Assembly (NCBI RefSeq): GCF_026242055.1
Contig: NZ_JAPJDL010000019.1
Location: 155,006 to 219,005, forward strand
Reading direction: 5' to 3'
Origin: Lentzea sp. NEAU-D7
GTDB taxonomy: Bacteria; Actinomycetota; Actinomycetes; Mycobacteriales; Pseudonocardiaceae
Length of the DNA stretch: 64,000 nt
Shown: piece after piece, positions 7,595 to 18,246 of the stretch
Layout: every line of letters starts with the position of its first letter
Numbering within the stretch: position 1 is the stretch's first letter
Notes under the pieces: model-generated
Seen by the model: only the letters and a program-made list of their open reading frames with translations
Told to the model about the DNA's origin: nothing
Databases searched by the model: none
Position numbers and translations under genes: made by a program

Positions 7595-8248
7595 CTAGCG
7601 CGGCAGCCAGCTCGCCATGTCCGCCATGGCGTCCAGCGTCTCGCGGCTCACCCGCCCCGACGCGGACTCGGTCTCCGCGATCACGACCGTGGTGCCGTCC
7701 GTCCGGGAGTGGTAGTTCAGCCCGGTGAAGCGGATGTCCGCCAGGCCGAGCAGCGGGGTGGCGAGCGGGCTGATGTCGCCGGTGCCGTGCACGTCGATCA
7801 GCCTCTTGAACTCTCCCGCGTCGCGCCGGTTCCGGAAGCCGACCCACGCCACGGACACCACCGCCACGTTGCCCCGGTCGTCGCCGACCGCGAAGAGCGT
7901 CCGGTCGAGCGACCTGCACGGGTTGCGGACGAAGTGGTCCCGCACCTGACCGAACGAATGCGACACGCACTCCAGTGCGGGTTTGGCCGTGCGCTTGAGC
8001 GTGCGCATGTTCAGCTGACGCCACGCGCCGTCCGCGTCACCGTTGCGCGCGGACTTCCTGCCCTCCGACTTCGCCCTGGTGAGGTTCACCCCGGCCGACT
8101 CGGCGACGGTGGTCGAGGCCCCGCCGCCGAGCGACAGCCCGCCGCCGGCGGTGAGCGACACCGCCAGCACCCCGGCCGCCACCACCGCTCCCGCCTTGCC
8201 CGTCCCCGGATCCGATCCGCCTCCGGCACCGCCGATTCTGCGCCCCAT
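7595..8248 (-). CDS. Predicted single-pass membrane or exported protein
   Basis: A 217-residue protein with a Gly-rich N-terminus (MGRRIGGAGGG) and one hydrophobic segment near residues 22-42 (AVVAAGVLAVSLTAGGG), then an extracytoplasmic domain of about 170 residues. That domain holds two cysteines (ALECVS, NPCRSLD) that could form a disulfide. A strong ribosome binding site, GGAGGGGG, precedes ATG 8248. I do not recognise the domain. The DUF1801 gene starts 45 bases downstream on the same strand. Confidence 0.7.
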   Translation of the reverse strand: MGRRIGGAGGGSDPGTGKAGAVVAAGVLAVSLTAGGGLSLGGGASTTVAESAGVNLTRAKSEGRKSARNGDADGAWRQLNMRTLKRTAKPALECVSHSFGQVRDHFVRNPCRSLDRTLFAVGDDRGNVAVVSVAWVGFRNRRDAGEFKRLIDVHGTGDISPLATPLLGLADIRFTGLNYHSRTDGTTVVIAETESASGRVSRETLDAMADMASWLPR

Positions 8249-8292
8249 CAGTCCCCCTCCTCCGGGCGACGAGGACACCGCACCGACCGTGA

Positions 8293-9255
8293 TCAACGAG
8301 GTGGATTGGGGCCAAAGCACTCGATCGGGTGATTCCGCAGAACGGCGCGGGCGGCGGCGACCAGGTCCGCTTCCCGGCCGTGCCGCGCCACGGCCTGCAG
8401 CCCGACCGGCAGGCCGCACGAGTCGAACCCGGCCGGAATGCTGATCGCCGGATGCCCGCTGAGGTTGAACGCCCACGTCAAGGCGGTGTTGATGCGGGAC
8501 CCCGGACCGTCGTGGCCGTGCGGCGGGCCGGGTGTGGTCGGGGTGAGCAGCAGGTCGGCGGTCTCGAACACCGCGTCCAAAGCCGGATTCGGGCCGCAGC
8601 GCCCCGCGAACCAGTCGGGCGCGGGGTCCTCCAGGGACAACGACACGGGCCGTGGGCGCAGGGCGGTGGCCGCCTGCCAGGCGATCGACGCCTGTTCGTC
8701 GTCGACCTCGGCGAAGCCCAGGTCCGCGGACCAGACGGCGGAGGGCGAGCCGGTCTCCGCGATGCCGAGGTAGGTCGCGAGCAGGGACGGGTCGCGGGTG
8801 AAGACGCCGACCGCGGCACGCTCGGCCGAGGTCGTCTTCAGGCCGAGGACGCCGCACCACGCGGCCGGGATGCGGATCGAGCCCGCCCCGTCCACGCCCG
8901 TGGCCAGCGGTACGACGCCGGACGCCACCGCGACCGCCGAACCCGCTGACGACCCGCCCGGTGTGCGGTCCAGGTTCCACGGGTTGCGTGTGACACCGCG
9001 AGAGTTGCGGCCCCACGTCTGCCACGGAGTGCTGCCATCGGGCGTGGTGGTCAGGCCAATGGGCACGCAACCCATGGCCACCAACGCTTCCCGGTGGCTT
9101 CGGCGTTCGCCTCGCTTCACCGCGATGGGCATGCCCGCGAACGGCAGCGAAGAGTCCACCTTGAGAGAGGGTGGGCGGAAGACCTCGTGGAACGCACACA
9201 GCGCGGGTTCCACGAGAGCCAGCCGTGCCAGCGCCCCGGCCACCCGGTCAGGCAT
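8293..9255 (-). CDS. Short amidase-signature enzyme
   Basis: A 320-residue member of the amidase signature family (Ser-cisSer-Lys hydrolases of C-N bonds). The catalytic parts are visible: AGMPIAVKRG with the Lys, TPGGSSAGSAVAVASG with the cis-Ser, and GAGSIRIPAAWCGVLGLK with the nucleophile Ser. A C-terminal LTPTTPGPP block and NLSGHPAISIPAG also match. Usual amidases have 450-500 residues; this one lacks much of the N-terminal region and a middle segment but keeps the whole triad. The Asp that normally follows the catalytic Lys is Arg. The start at 9255 overlaps the divergent neighbour's promoter. Substrate unknown. Confidence 0.8.
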   Translation of the reverse strand: MPDRVAGALARLALVEPALCAFHEVFRPPSLKVDSSLPFAGMPIAVKRGERRSHREALVAMGCVPIGLTTTPDGSTPWQTWGRNSRGVTRNPWNLDRTPGGSSAGSAVAVASGVVPLATGVDGAGSIRIPAAWCGVLGLKTTSAERAAVGVFTRDPSLLATYLGIAETGSPSAVWSADLGFAEVDDEQASIAWQAATALRPRPVSLSLEDPAPDWFAGRCGPNPALDAVFETADLLLTPTTPGPPHGHDGPGSRINTALTWAFNLSGHPAISIPAGFDSCGLPVGLQAVARHGREADLVAAARAVLRNHPIECFGPNPPR

Positions 9256-9265
9256 GATCCACCCC

Positions 9266-9847
9266 GTGAAGTGGACTCGTGCTGTGCACCACCTGGCCGA
9301 ACTCGCTGAGAAGTGCGGCGAGCTGCCGGCTTCGTTCTTCCGGTTCCAGGTGGTCGAGGTGTGGGTCTTCGGCGCGCTGCTCGACGTTCCCCGGGACGTG
9401 GACGCCATCGAGGTCGCGCTGGTCACGGACCTGCCGGTCGACGAGGTGCCGTGGCTGACCGAACCGGTCGGGGCCGAGCACTGGGCGAACTCGACGCGGC
9501 TGTCGCGCAACCCGTTCGAGGCGCGGTGGCGGTCCGGGGACGCTCCGGTGTGGAACCACCGCATCGAACGGCCCGCGCTGGTCTGGAGCGCGGCGGACGG
9601 CGTCAACGAGGAAGCGCTCGTGGCGGTCAGCGACGGCACGGGTGAGCTGGTGCGCCAGGCCGCGCCGTCGCCGGAGGAACTGAGCCGGCGCGTCCAGGAC
9701 GAGTTCGAGGTGAGCCTGAGGGCGTTGCGCCGCGTGAACCAGGCCTACACCGACCACCGCTGGAGCCCCGGCAAGCTCACGCCGCACTCCGACGCGCTGT
9801 GGCGCACGACCACCGGGTACCTGGACCTGCTCGACGTGGTCAACTGA
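9266..9847 (+). CDS. Conserved actinobacterial protein of unknown function (DUF7711-like)
   Basis: A 193-residue soluble protein beginning VKWTRAVHHLAELAEKCGEL, with VEVWVFGALLD, EVPWLTEP, HWANSTRLSRNP and VWNHRIERP in the middle and HRWSPGKLTP near the end. I recall this pattern as a widespread actinobacterial family of unknown function; the DUF number is from memory. GTG 9266 lies 7 bases after CATGAT, a good -10, so the mRNA is probably leaderless. ATG 9254 is an alternative start. Divergent from the amidase. Confidence 0.7.
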   Translation: MKWTRAVHHLAELAEKCGELPASFFRFQVVEVWVFGALLDVPRDVDAIEVALVTDLPVDEVPWLTEPVGAEHWANSTRLSRNPFEARWRSGDAPVWNHRIERPALVWSAADGVNEEALVAVSDGTGELVRQAAPSPEELSRRVQDEFEVSLRALRRVNQAYTDHRWSPGKLTPHSDALWRTTTGYLDLLDVVN

Positions 9848-9895
9848 CGCCGAAACCACCACGGGCGAGCCGTGCGCCGCGCTAGGTTGCGCGCT

Positions 9896-11188
9896 GTGCA
9901 GAACAACCGCCGCGAGCTCGCATGGATCTGGGGCCCGGTGACGCTGGCGCTCCTCGCTCTTTTCAACGTCAGCGACCACGCCCTGCTGTCGACGCACGGC
10001 GCGCACTTCAGCGTCAGCAAGTACTCCGTCGCGGCGCTGGCCCTCCCGGCGCTGGCGGTGATCGTCGGCGTTTGGCTCACGAGGCACTGGCAGTGGCTGC
10101 TCGTCCTGGGCAGCGCCGGTGTGCTGGTCGCGTCGGTCGAGTCGCAGGCGCACCTGTTCAGCCTGAGGCCGGGCACCTCGGGCATCATCGACTCGCTGGG
10201 CACCGCCGGTGCGGTGCTGATCGTCATCGGGGCGCTGGCCGTCACCCGCGACGCCGCGATGGCCGCGACCGCGGTCGGCGTCCAGGTGCTGGCCGCGCTG
10301 TTCCGCGGCATGGACTGGCTGGACGGCACGATCTTCCCGGCGCCCGTCGTGTTCGCGCTGGCAGCCCTCGGCGTGCTCGGCGCCGCCCTCGCGGTCCACG
10401 CCGTGCGCACCGGCAAGGCGCCGAGGTCCGAACCCGTCAGCCGAGGTGCCGCGATCGCGGGAACCGCGGCGGCGCTGGTGCCGCTCGTGCTCCTCGGAGC
10501 CGGGATCCTGCTGCGGCAGGCGCTGGTGCTGCCGCTGGCCCAAGCTGCGGCAGGCGTGGCACTGCTGCTCTGCACCGCGGGGCTGACGCTCGCCCTGGGC
10601 AGGGGAGCGTTCCTGAAGACCGCGACCGCGGGCTTCGTCCTGCTCGCCGTCGCCGCGCCCCTCAACTTCGGGCTCTACTTCTCCGCGAGCCAGCTCGGCA
10701 CGTACGCGCCGGCCGCCCTGGTCGGCCTGGGCGCCGGGATCCTCGCCGCCCGGTTCGGCCGGTCGGCCGTGGCCGGTGCCGCTGCCTGCGCCGCGCTCGC
10801 CGCCGTCATGGGCCTGGTCGTCGAGGTCACCGGCACGCACGCCGACATGACCCACAGCGCGCTCGGCTCGCTGATCGTCGCGCTGGGCGTGCTGGCCGTG
10901 ACCTCCGCCGTCGCCGCGGCCACCCCCGCACTCGTGGACCTCCGCGCGCTGCCCGTGGCGCTCGGGCCGTTGCTGATCGGCTTCGAGCTGGCGTTCCGGC
11001 AGCTGATCCAGCCGTGGCTCGCGTACGAGAAGAGCACGACCCAGTTCCCGGAGCAGTACTACACCTCCGTGTGGGTCGTGCTGCTCGTGCTCGCCGTGCC
11101 GGCGCTTCTGCTCGGTCTCTACCAGCCGCGCGAACGCCACTCCGGAAGCGTGGGGCGCTCCTTGCCGAGCGTCGAGTCGTCACCGTGA
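9896..11188 (+). CDS. Polytopic membrane protein, unknown function
   Basis: A 430-residue protein with roughly ten or more hydrophobic segments of 18-22 residues, rich in Ala, Leu, Val and Gly, and a short hydrophilic C-terminus. I do not recognise a transporter or enzyme signature. GTG 9896 follows TAGGTT by exactly 7 bases with no Shine-Dalgarno sequence, suggesting a leaderless mRNA. Its last 70 bases overlap the convergent metallo-hydrolase gene, so the C-terminal tail (ERHSGSVGRSL...) is also antisense coding sequence. Confidence 0.75.
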   Translation: MQNNRRELAWIWGPVTLALLALFNVSDHALLSTHGAHFSVSKYSVAALALPALAVIVGVWLTRHWQWLLVLGSAGVLVASVESQAHLFSLRPGTSGIIDSLGTAGAVLIVIGALAVTRDAAMAATAVGVQVLAALFRGMDWLDGTIFPAPVVFALAALGVLGAALAVHAVRTGKAPRSEPVSRGAAIAGTAAALVPLVLLGAGILLRQALVLPLAQAAAGVALLLCTAGLTLALGRGAFLKTATAGFVLLAVAAPLNFGLYFSASQLGTYAPAALVGLGAGILAARFGRSAVAGAAACAALAAVMGLVVEVTGTHADMTHSALGSLIVALGVLAVTSAVAAATPALVDLRALPVALGPLLIGFELAFRQLIQPWLAYEKSTTQFPEQYYTSVWVVLLVLAVPALLLGLYQPRERHSGSVGRSLPSVESSP

Positions 11189-11796
11189 CCGGGGTAGAAC
11201 CACGTGTCGTCGGGCAGCACCGCGAACAGCCGGTCCTCGACGTCGTTGATCAGCGACGCGAAGTTGTCCGCGGACGTGGTCTTCCCCACACCCCCCGGAA
11301 AGAGTGAATCTCCGGTGAAGAGGTGCGGGTGGCCGTTCGGGTCGTCGTAGACGACCGCGATCGAGCCCGGGGTGTGGCCGCGCAGGTGGATGATCGACAG
11401 CGGGACTTCTCCCACGTTGACGGTGTCGCCGTGCTCCACGAGGACGTCCGGCGCGACGGGGAGGACGGGGGCGTCGAGCTCGTGGGCGACGGTCTTCGCG
11501 CTGTGGGCGCCGGTGAGGGCTTCGAGTGCCTGCCAGTGATCGGCGTGCTGGTGCGTCGTCACGATCGTGCGCAGCCGCGGGCGCTCCGGGAGGGAGTCCA
11601 GGAGGTCCGACAGGCGCTCGTGGTCGTTCGCCGCGTCGATGAGCAACGCTTCGTTCGTGGACCGGCAAACCAGCAGGTAGGCGTTGTTGTCCATCGGACC
11701 GACGGAGATCTTCGTGATGGTCAGCGCGTCCAGGGTGCGGCGGGCCGCGGGACCCTCTGGATCGACGTGACCGGTGTAGTTCTCGTGTACGTCCAC
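11119..11796 (-). CDS. MBL-fold metallo-hydrolase (glyoxalase II-like)
   Basis: A 225-residue metallo-beta-lactamase-fold hydrolase. THQHADHW is the HxHxDH metal motif, HLRGHTPGSIAV the next metal His, FTGDSLFPGGVG the bridging Asp, and FYPGHGDDSTLG the final His. The order and the LLIDAAND strand resemble glyoxalase II and related thioester hydrolases of the YcbL type. In this lineage the substrate could be a mycothiol conjugate, which is inference. GTG 11796 lies 8 bases after a minus-strand TACCGT, so it is probably leaderless. The 3' end overlaps the convergent membrane protein gene. Confidence 0.9.
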   Translation of the reverse strand: MDVHENYTGHVDPEGPAARRTLDALTITKISVGPMDNNAYLLVCRSTNEALLIDAANDHERLSDLLDSLPERPRLRTIVTTHQHADHWQALEALTGAHSAKTVAHELDAPVLPVAPDVLVEHGDTVNVGEVPLSIIHLRGHTPGSIAVVYDDPNGHPHLFTGDSLFPGGVGKTTSADNFASLINDVEDRLFAVLPDDTWFYPGHGDDSTLGKERPTLPEWRSRGW

Positions 11797-11839
11797 GGTG
11801 GCAGACGGTAGTCGGTCGAAGCGGTCCAGCGCACACCTT

Positions 11840-11859
11840 CAGGTTGCATACAGGTTGCA
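11840..11859. repeat. Direct repeat in divergent promoter region
   Basis: CAGGTTGCA occurs at 11840-11848 and 11851-11859, spaced one helical turn apart, between the divergent metallo-hydrolase and acyltransferase genes. Such a spacing suits a dimeric regulator binding one DNA face. Confidence 0.4.
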
Positions 11860-11934
11860 CTCATAGGGTAAGTAAAGGTCAACACCCAGTCGCCGCTTAC
11901 CCCGAAAGCACCAACGAACAGGTCCCCGCCTCTC

Positions 11935-13083
11935 GTGATTCCAGAGCAACGACAGAAGCCCCGGACGGCCCGCAGGGTCAGCTGGGACGTCCTCCGCGTC
12001 GTCGCCATCGGGTGCGTGTTGCTCCACCACGCCACGCTCACGAGCGTCAGCAGCCATCCCGACCTCGGGCCGTTGCCGTTCACCTTCCCGATGTCGATGG
12101 GCGCCAGCACGTTGATGGTCGTCTCGGCGTTCTTCGCCTGCGTGTCGCTCGACAGCGGCAAGCCAGGACGGTTCCTGTGGAGAAGACTCGCCAGACTGCT
12201 GCCCGCGTACATGGCGGCGGTCCTGCTCACGTATTCGGTGCAGAGGTGGATCGCGCCGGAGGGGTGGAGCCAGCTCGACGGCAGAGACGTCGTCTACAAC
12301 CTGTTGCTGATCAACCAGTGGATGCCGGACGTCGACATCGTCGACTTCGCCTACTGGACCGTGCCGGTGCAGCTCGCCGCGTTCATCGCCGGTGCCGTGC
12401 TCGTGAAGTTCCTGAGAGGCACGCGGCTGCGGGTCTTCCTGTGGGCGCTCGTCGTCGTGCCGCTGCTGCTGAGGCCGTTGCTGGACCACTCGCACGGGCT
12501 GTTCGTGGTCTACAACGGTCTCGCGCTGCACAGGGCGCAGCTGTTCGCGGCCGGCATCGCGATCTGGCTGTGGCACAAGGACAGGCTGAGGACGCCGCAC
12601 CTCGTCGCGCTCCTGACGGCCGCGCTGGTCGCGCAGGCGGTGCACACGACCGAGTACGGGTCGACGCTCGGCTTCGCCGTGCTGCTGCTCATGGTGTGCG
12701 CGGCCGCCGCCGGCCCCGACTGGCTGTTCTTCGAACCGGTCGCGCGGCCCGTCACGTGGCTCGCGGGCATCTCGTACGGGGTCTACCTCGTGCACCAGCA
12801 GATCGGCACCGTGGTAATGGACCGCATGCACGCCGTTGGGCTGCGGTCCTGGTGGCTGCTCGCCGGCTTCGTCACCTCGGCGCTGGTGCTCGGCTGGGCG
12901 ATGACGAAGTTCGTCGAACGCCCCGCCTACAGGCTGCTCACTCAGATCCAGTCGGGCAGGTCCGGCAACTCCCCGCGCAGGTCCGAGCCGTCGGTCCTGC
13001 CGGTCAGCCACCCCAGGACGGCGGTCGCCGACCCGCTGACGGAGCTGCGGCTCGCCGGGCCGTTGAGCGTCCAGCTGCGCTGA
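11935..13083 (+). CDS. Acyltransferase family 3 membrane protein
   Basis: A 382-residue integral membrane protein of the acyltransferase-3 family, which O-acylates sugars, peptidoglycan or macrolides. VSWDVLRVVAIGCVLLHHA carries the family's early Arg and catalytic His; SAFFACVSL and RRLARLLPAYMAA follow; ISYGVYLVHQQIG is the typical C-terminal helix. About ten transmembrane helices are apparent. The membrane part ends near residue 335; the hydrophilic tail beyond it is encoded opposite the end of the convergent isomerase gene. No strong ribosome binding site precedes GTG 11935. The acyl acceptor is unknown. Confidence 0.88.
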   Translation: MIPEQRQKPRTARRVSWDVLRVVAIGCVLLHHATLTSVSSHPDLGPLPFTFPMSMGASTLMVVSAFFACVSLDSGKPGRFLWRRLARLLPAYMAAVLLTYSVQRWIAPEGWSQLDGRDVVYNLLLINQWMPDVDIVDFAYWTVPVQLAAFIAGAVLVKFLRGTRLRVFLWALVVVPLLLRPLLDHSHGLFVVYNGLALHRAQLFAAGIAIWLWHKDRLRTPHLVALLTAALVAQAVHTTEYGSTLGFAVLLLMVCAAAAGPDWLFFEPVARPVTWLAGISYGVYLVHQQIGTVVMDRMHAVGLRSWWLLAGFVTSALVLGWAMTKFVERPAYRLLTQIQSGRSGNSPRRSEPSVLPVSHPRTAVADPLTELRLAGPLSVQLR

Positions 13084-13694
13084 GTGCCGTCGGGCAGGGT
13101 CACCTCGACGCCGAACGGGTCGACCCTGCCCTCGAACTGCTTCACCGCGTCGTCGAGGAACTCCTCCACGAAGTCGGCGGGCAGGTCGTCGAACCCCACA
13201 CCGGCGTTCAGGTCGATGAGGTGGATCCAGATCTCGCGCAGGCGGAACAGCGGCACGACGGACGCCGGGATCGGCTGGCCCTTGGGCGCCGTCACCTCCG
13301 AACGCCACGCGTGCGCGGGGAACTCGCGGCACGCGACGTCGAACCGCTGGCACGCGGAGTCCAGGTCGGCCTTGATCACCTGCAGCAGCCGGTGAGAGCC
13401 CTCCTCGATGTCCGCGTCGCGGTCCGCGCGAGAGGTGTAGGCCTGGTGCTCGACCCCGGTCTTCGCCCACGTGAGCAGGTTCACCAGCGCGTCGGCGTTG
13501 CGCGCGAGGTGGGTGATGACGTGTCCGCGGGTCCAGCCGGGCAGCAGGCTCTGGCCGCGCACCGCGGCCTCGTCCAGCTCCTCGACGACCTCGTACAGCA
13601 CGTCCGTCGCCTCCCGCACCGCCGTGATGTGCCGGTCAGGCACCCCTCGCGGTGCAGGTACGGACGTGTGCTGCGTGGACGGCGTGTAGGTCAT
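12942..13694 (-). CDS. Maleylpyruvate isomerase family, mycothiol-dependent enzyme
   Basis: A 250-residue member of the DinB-like mycothiol-dependent maleylpyruvate isomerase family. LLPGWTRGHVITHLARNADAL contains the first metal-binding His region, REIWIHLIDLNAG the later His motif, and a C-terminal MDMPI domain ends with the GWLTGR block. Family members use mycothiol as cofactor in isomerisation or detoxification. A strong GGGGAGAGG precedes ATG 13694. Its last 142 bases overlap the 3' end of the convergent acyltransferase gene. Confidence 0.9.
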   Translation of the reverse strand: MTYTPSTQHTSVPAPRGVPDRHITAVREATDVLYEVVEELDEAAVRGQSLLPGWTRGHVITHLARNADALVNLLTWAKTGVEHQAYTSRADRDADIEEGSHRLLQVIKADLDSACQRFDVACREFPAHAWRSEVTAPKGQPIPASVVPLFRLREIWIHLIDLNAGVGFDDLPADFVEEFLDDAVKQFEGRVDPFGVEVTLPDGTQRSWTLNGPASRSSVSGSATAVLGWLTGRTDGSDLRGELPDLPDWI

Positions 13695-13855
13695 GTGCTG
13701 CCTCTCCCCGACGTTGAGGCTCTGATCGAAGTGACCAGCCTATGAGTAAACCCAGCTCAGGGGAATGCGATAGGCCTCGGAACCGTTTTTGTCAGGGGTC
13801 CGCCCTAGCATGGTCGGCGGGTCGGTCGCAGCCTCCGAACCGATGCTAGTACTCT

Positions 13856-13871
13856 TCGAACGCTTGTTCGG
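13856..13871. promoter_or_regulatory. LexA (SOS) box of uvrA
   Basis: TCGAACGCTTGTTCGG matches the actinobacterial SOS box TCGAAC-N4-GTTCGA at all but the last position. It lies 48 bases before the uvrA start and just after the -10-like TAGTAC (about 13847-13852), so LexA binding would block transcription. Confidence 0.85.
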
Positions 13872-13918
13872 AAGAGTGTGGCGTGAGTGACCCGCCAATC
13901 GCAGCCGAAGGGACCCCA

Positions 13919-16797
<2,879 letters not shown>

Positions 16798-16798
<1 letters not shown>

Positions 16799-16980
16799 TG
16801 ATCCCACTCGATGCGCTGGCCCACCGCGAGCGCGCCCTTCAGGCGTCGCGCGGCGAGCCCACGGCGTACCCCTTCAGCCTCGTTGAGGTGCTCGACTCGT
16901 CGGAGCAGGCACTCCGCCGCGTCGCGGCTGTCGGTTGGTTGCGGGCCCTGGAACGGCTTCCTCATCTAGTCGACAAGTGA
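16798..16980 (+). CDS. Possible 60-residue protein coupled to uvrA
   Basis: ATG 16798 overlaps the last base of the uvrA stop (TGATG), and GAGGAGGTG lies about 15 bases upstream, so translational coupling is possible. Most third codon positions are G or C. The peptide begins MIPLDALAHRERAL and is helix-prone and soluble. I recognise no family. It may be a genuine coupled gene or chance reading in GC-rich DNA. Confidence 0.4.
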
Positions 16981-17109
16981 ACCCGGTCGGCCTGGTGTGA
17001 CGGTGGAGTCCCGCTAGAGCCGCAGTACACGCGGTGAGGAATTCCCGGTTCCCTGTGAGATGTGCCCAGGAGCTGTCACTCGGGCGAGGGATCCGGGATG
17101 ATGGCGGCC

Positions 17110-17574
17110 GTGTCACTGAACCGCTATCGCTTCCGCAGCGTGTGGCACGTCGACGCGTCCCCGGACGATGTGTACGAGGTGCTGTCCGACATCGCGAACT
17201 ACCCGCTGTGGTGGCACGAGGTCCGGAAAGCCACGAAGATCGACGATGAGACCGGCGAGCTCAGGTGCCGGTCGTTCCTGCCGTTCGACCTGGTCGTGCA
17301 GGTCAGGCACAGCATCCGCAACCAGCAGGCGGGCCTGCTGCGGGCGACGTTGTCCGGTGATCTCGAGGGCTATGCGAGCTGGGAGATCATCGGCCGCGAC
17401 GGCGGCACCGATCTCGTGTTCGACCAGGAGGTCGTGGTCAACAAGCCGTTGTTGCGGCGCCTGGTGCTCATCGCCAAGCCGTTCTTCCGCGGCAACCACG
17501 ACCTGATGATGCGCGGTGGCTTCAAGGGCCTGAAACAGGTCCTCGAGGCGAAGGCCGCGAGCCACGAGTCCTGA
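17110..17574 (+). CDS. SRPBCC-family (polyketide cyclase/START-like) protein
   Basis: A 154-residue single-domain protein of the polyketide cyclase/dehydrase-like SRPBCC superfamily: FRSVWHVDASPDDVYEVLSDIANYPLWW is split here as the N-terminal strand and helix, with the typical YPLWWHEV motif, and RRLVLIAKPFFRGNHDLMM in the C-terminal helix. It probably binds a lipid or aromatic ligand; none is known. GTG 17110 lies 7 bases after GATGAT, suggesting a leaderless mRNA; ATG 17098 and 17101 are in-frame alternatives. The stop touches that of the convergent tetR gene. Confidence 0.85.
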   Translation: MSLNRYRFRSVWHVDASPDDVYEVLSDIANYPLWWHEVRKATKIDDETGELRCRSFLPFDLVVQVRHSIRNQQAGLLRATLSGDLEGYASWEIIGRDGGTDLVFDQEVVVNKPLLRRLVLIAKPFFRGNHDLMMRGGFKGLKQVLEAKAASHES

Positions 17575-18171
17575 TCAGGCGCGGCCGGACAGGTGCCGCA
17601 CCAGCAACGCCAGCTGCTCCGCGTACTTCGCGGCGAACTCGGGCGTGGCCGGGTCCTGGCCGGTGATCTGGCCCGCGCTCTGCCGCAGCGTCAACGGCGC
17701 TGAGGCCGCCGCCATGAGGGCCAGCAGCAGGAACGCGGGGTCCAGGTCCGCGGGCAGTTCGCCGGCGGCCTGACGGGCCCGCATCTCCTCCACCTGGCCC
17801 TGGAAGAACTCCCCGTCGGTCGGCGGGCTGTCACCCGCCAGGTTCGCCCACGCCCACATGCGGCTGTGGTCTTTGAGCGTGGTCATGACGAACCCGGCCA
17901 CCACCTCGTCCAGCGGCTGGTGCTGGCTCGCGAGCTCGGCGGCGGAGGAGTGCCAGCTCGTGGCGAGCTCCTTGTAGATGCCTTCCTTGCCGCCGAAGTA
18001 GTACGAGATCAGCTGCTTGTTCACGCCTGCCCGCGCCGCGATGTCCGTCGTGCGCGTGGCCGCGTACCCCTTCGCGCCGAACTCCGCCGCGGCCGCCTCC
18101 AGGAGCAGGGCCCGCGTGCGTTCCGGGTCGCGCTTGCGTTCCGAGGCGCGGGGAGAACGGCGTTGATCCAC
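17575..18171 (-). CDS. TetR-family transcriptional regulator
   Basis: A 198-residue repressor. The N-terminal HTH reads RTRALLLEAAAAEFGAKGY and AGVNKQLISYYFGGKEGIY; the rest is a helical ligand-binding domain. GTG 18171 lies 6 bases after a minus-strand TACCGT. The intergenic region to the divergent flavoprotein monooxygenase holds two perfect TCAACC-N4-GGTTGA palindromes, so this protein most likely represses the monooxygenase and perhaps itself, with the oxygenase substrate as inducer. The final point is inference from the usual TetR-divergon logic. Confidence 0.92.
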   Translation of the reverse strand: MDQRRSPRASERKRDPERTRALLLEAAAAEFGAKGYAATRTTDIAARAGVNKQLISYYFGGKEGIYKELATSWHSSAAELASQHQPLDEVVAGFVMTTLKDHSRMWAWANLAGDSPPTDGEFFQGQVEEMRARQAAGELPADLDPAFLLLALMAAASAPLTLRQSAGQITGQDPATPEFAAKYAEQLALLVRHLSGRA

Positions 18172-18198
18172 GGCGACACGGTAGCCGACCGGCTGTTT

Positions 18199-18239
18199 TC
18201 AACCAACGGGTTGACTTAATCAACCAAGCGGTTGAAACT
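18199..18239. promoter_or_regulatory. Double TetR operator and monooxygenase promoter
   Basis: TCAACC-AACG-GGTTGA (18199-18214) and TCAACC-AAGC-GGTTGA (18220-18235) are perfect 6+4+6 palindromes 21 bases apart, two helical turns. The first overlaps -35 TTGACT (18211-18216), the second fills the 17-base spacer before -10 GAAACT (18234-18239), and ATG 18247 follows after 7 bases. This is an occlusion-type repressor site on a leaderless promoter. Confidence 0.8.
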
Positions 18240-18246
18240 TGTCGGC

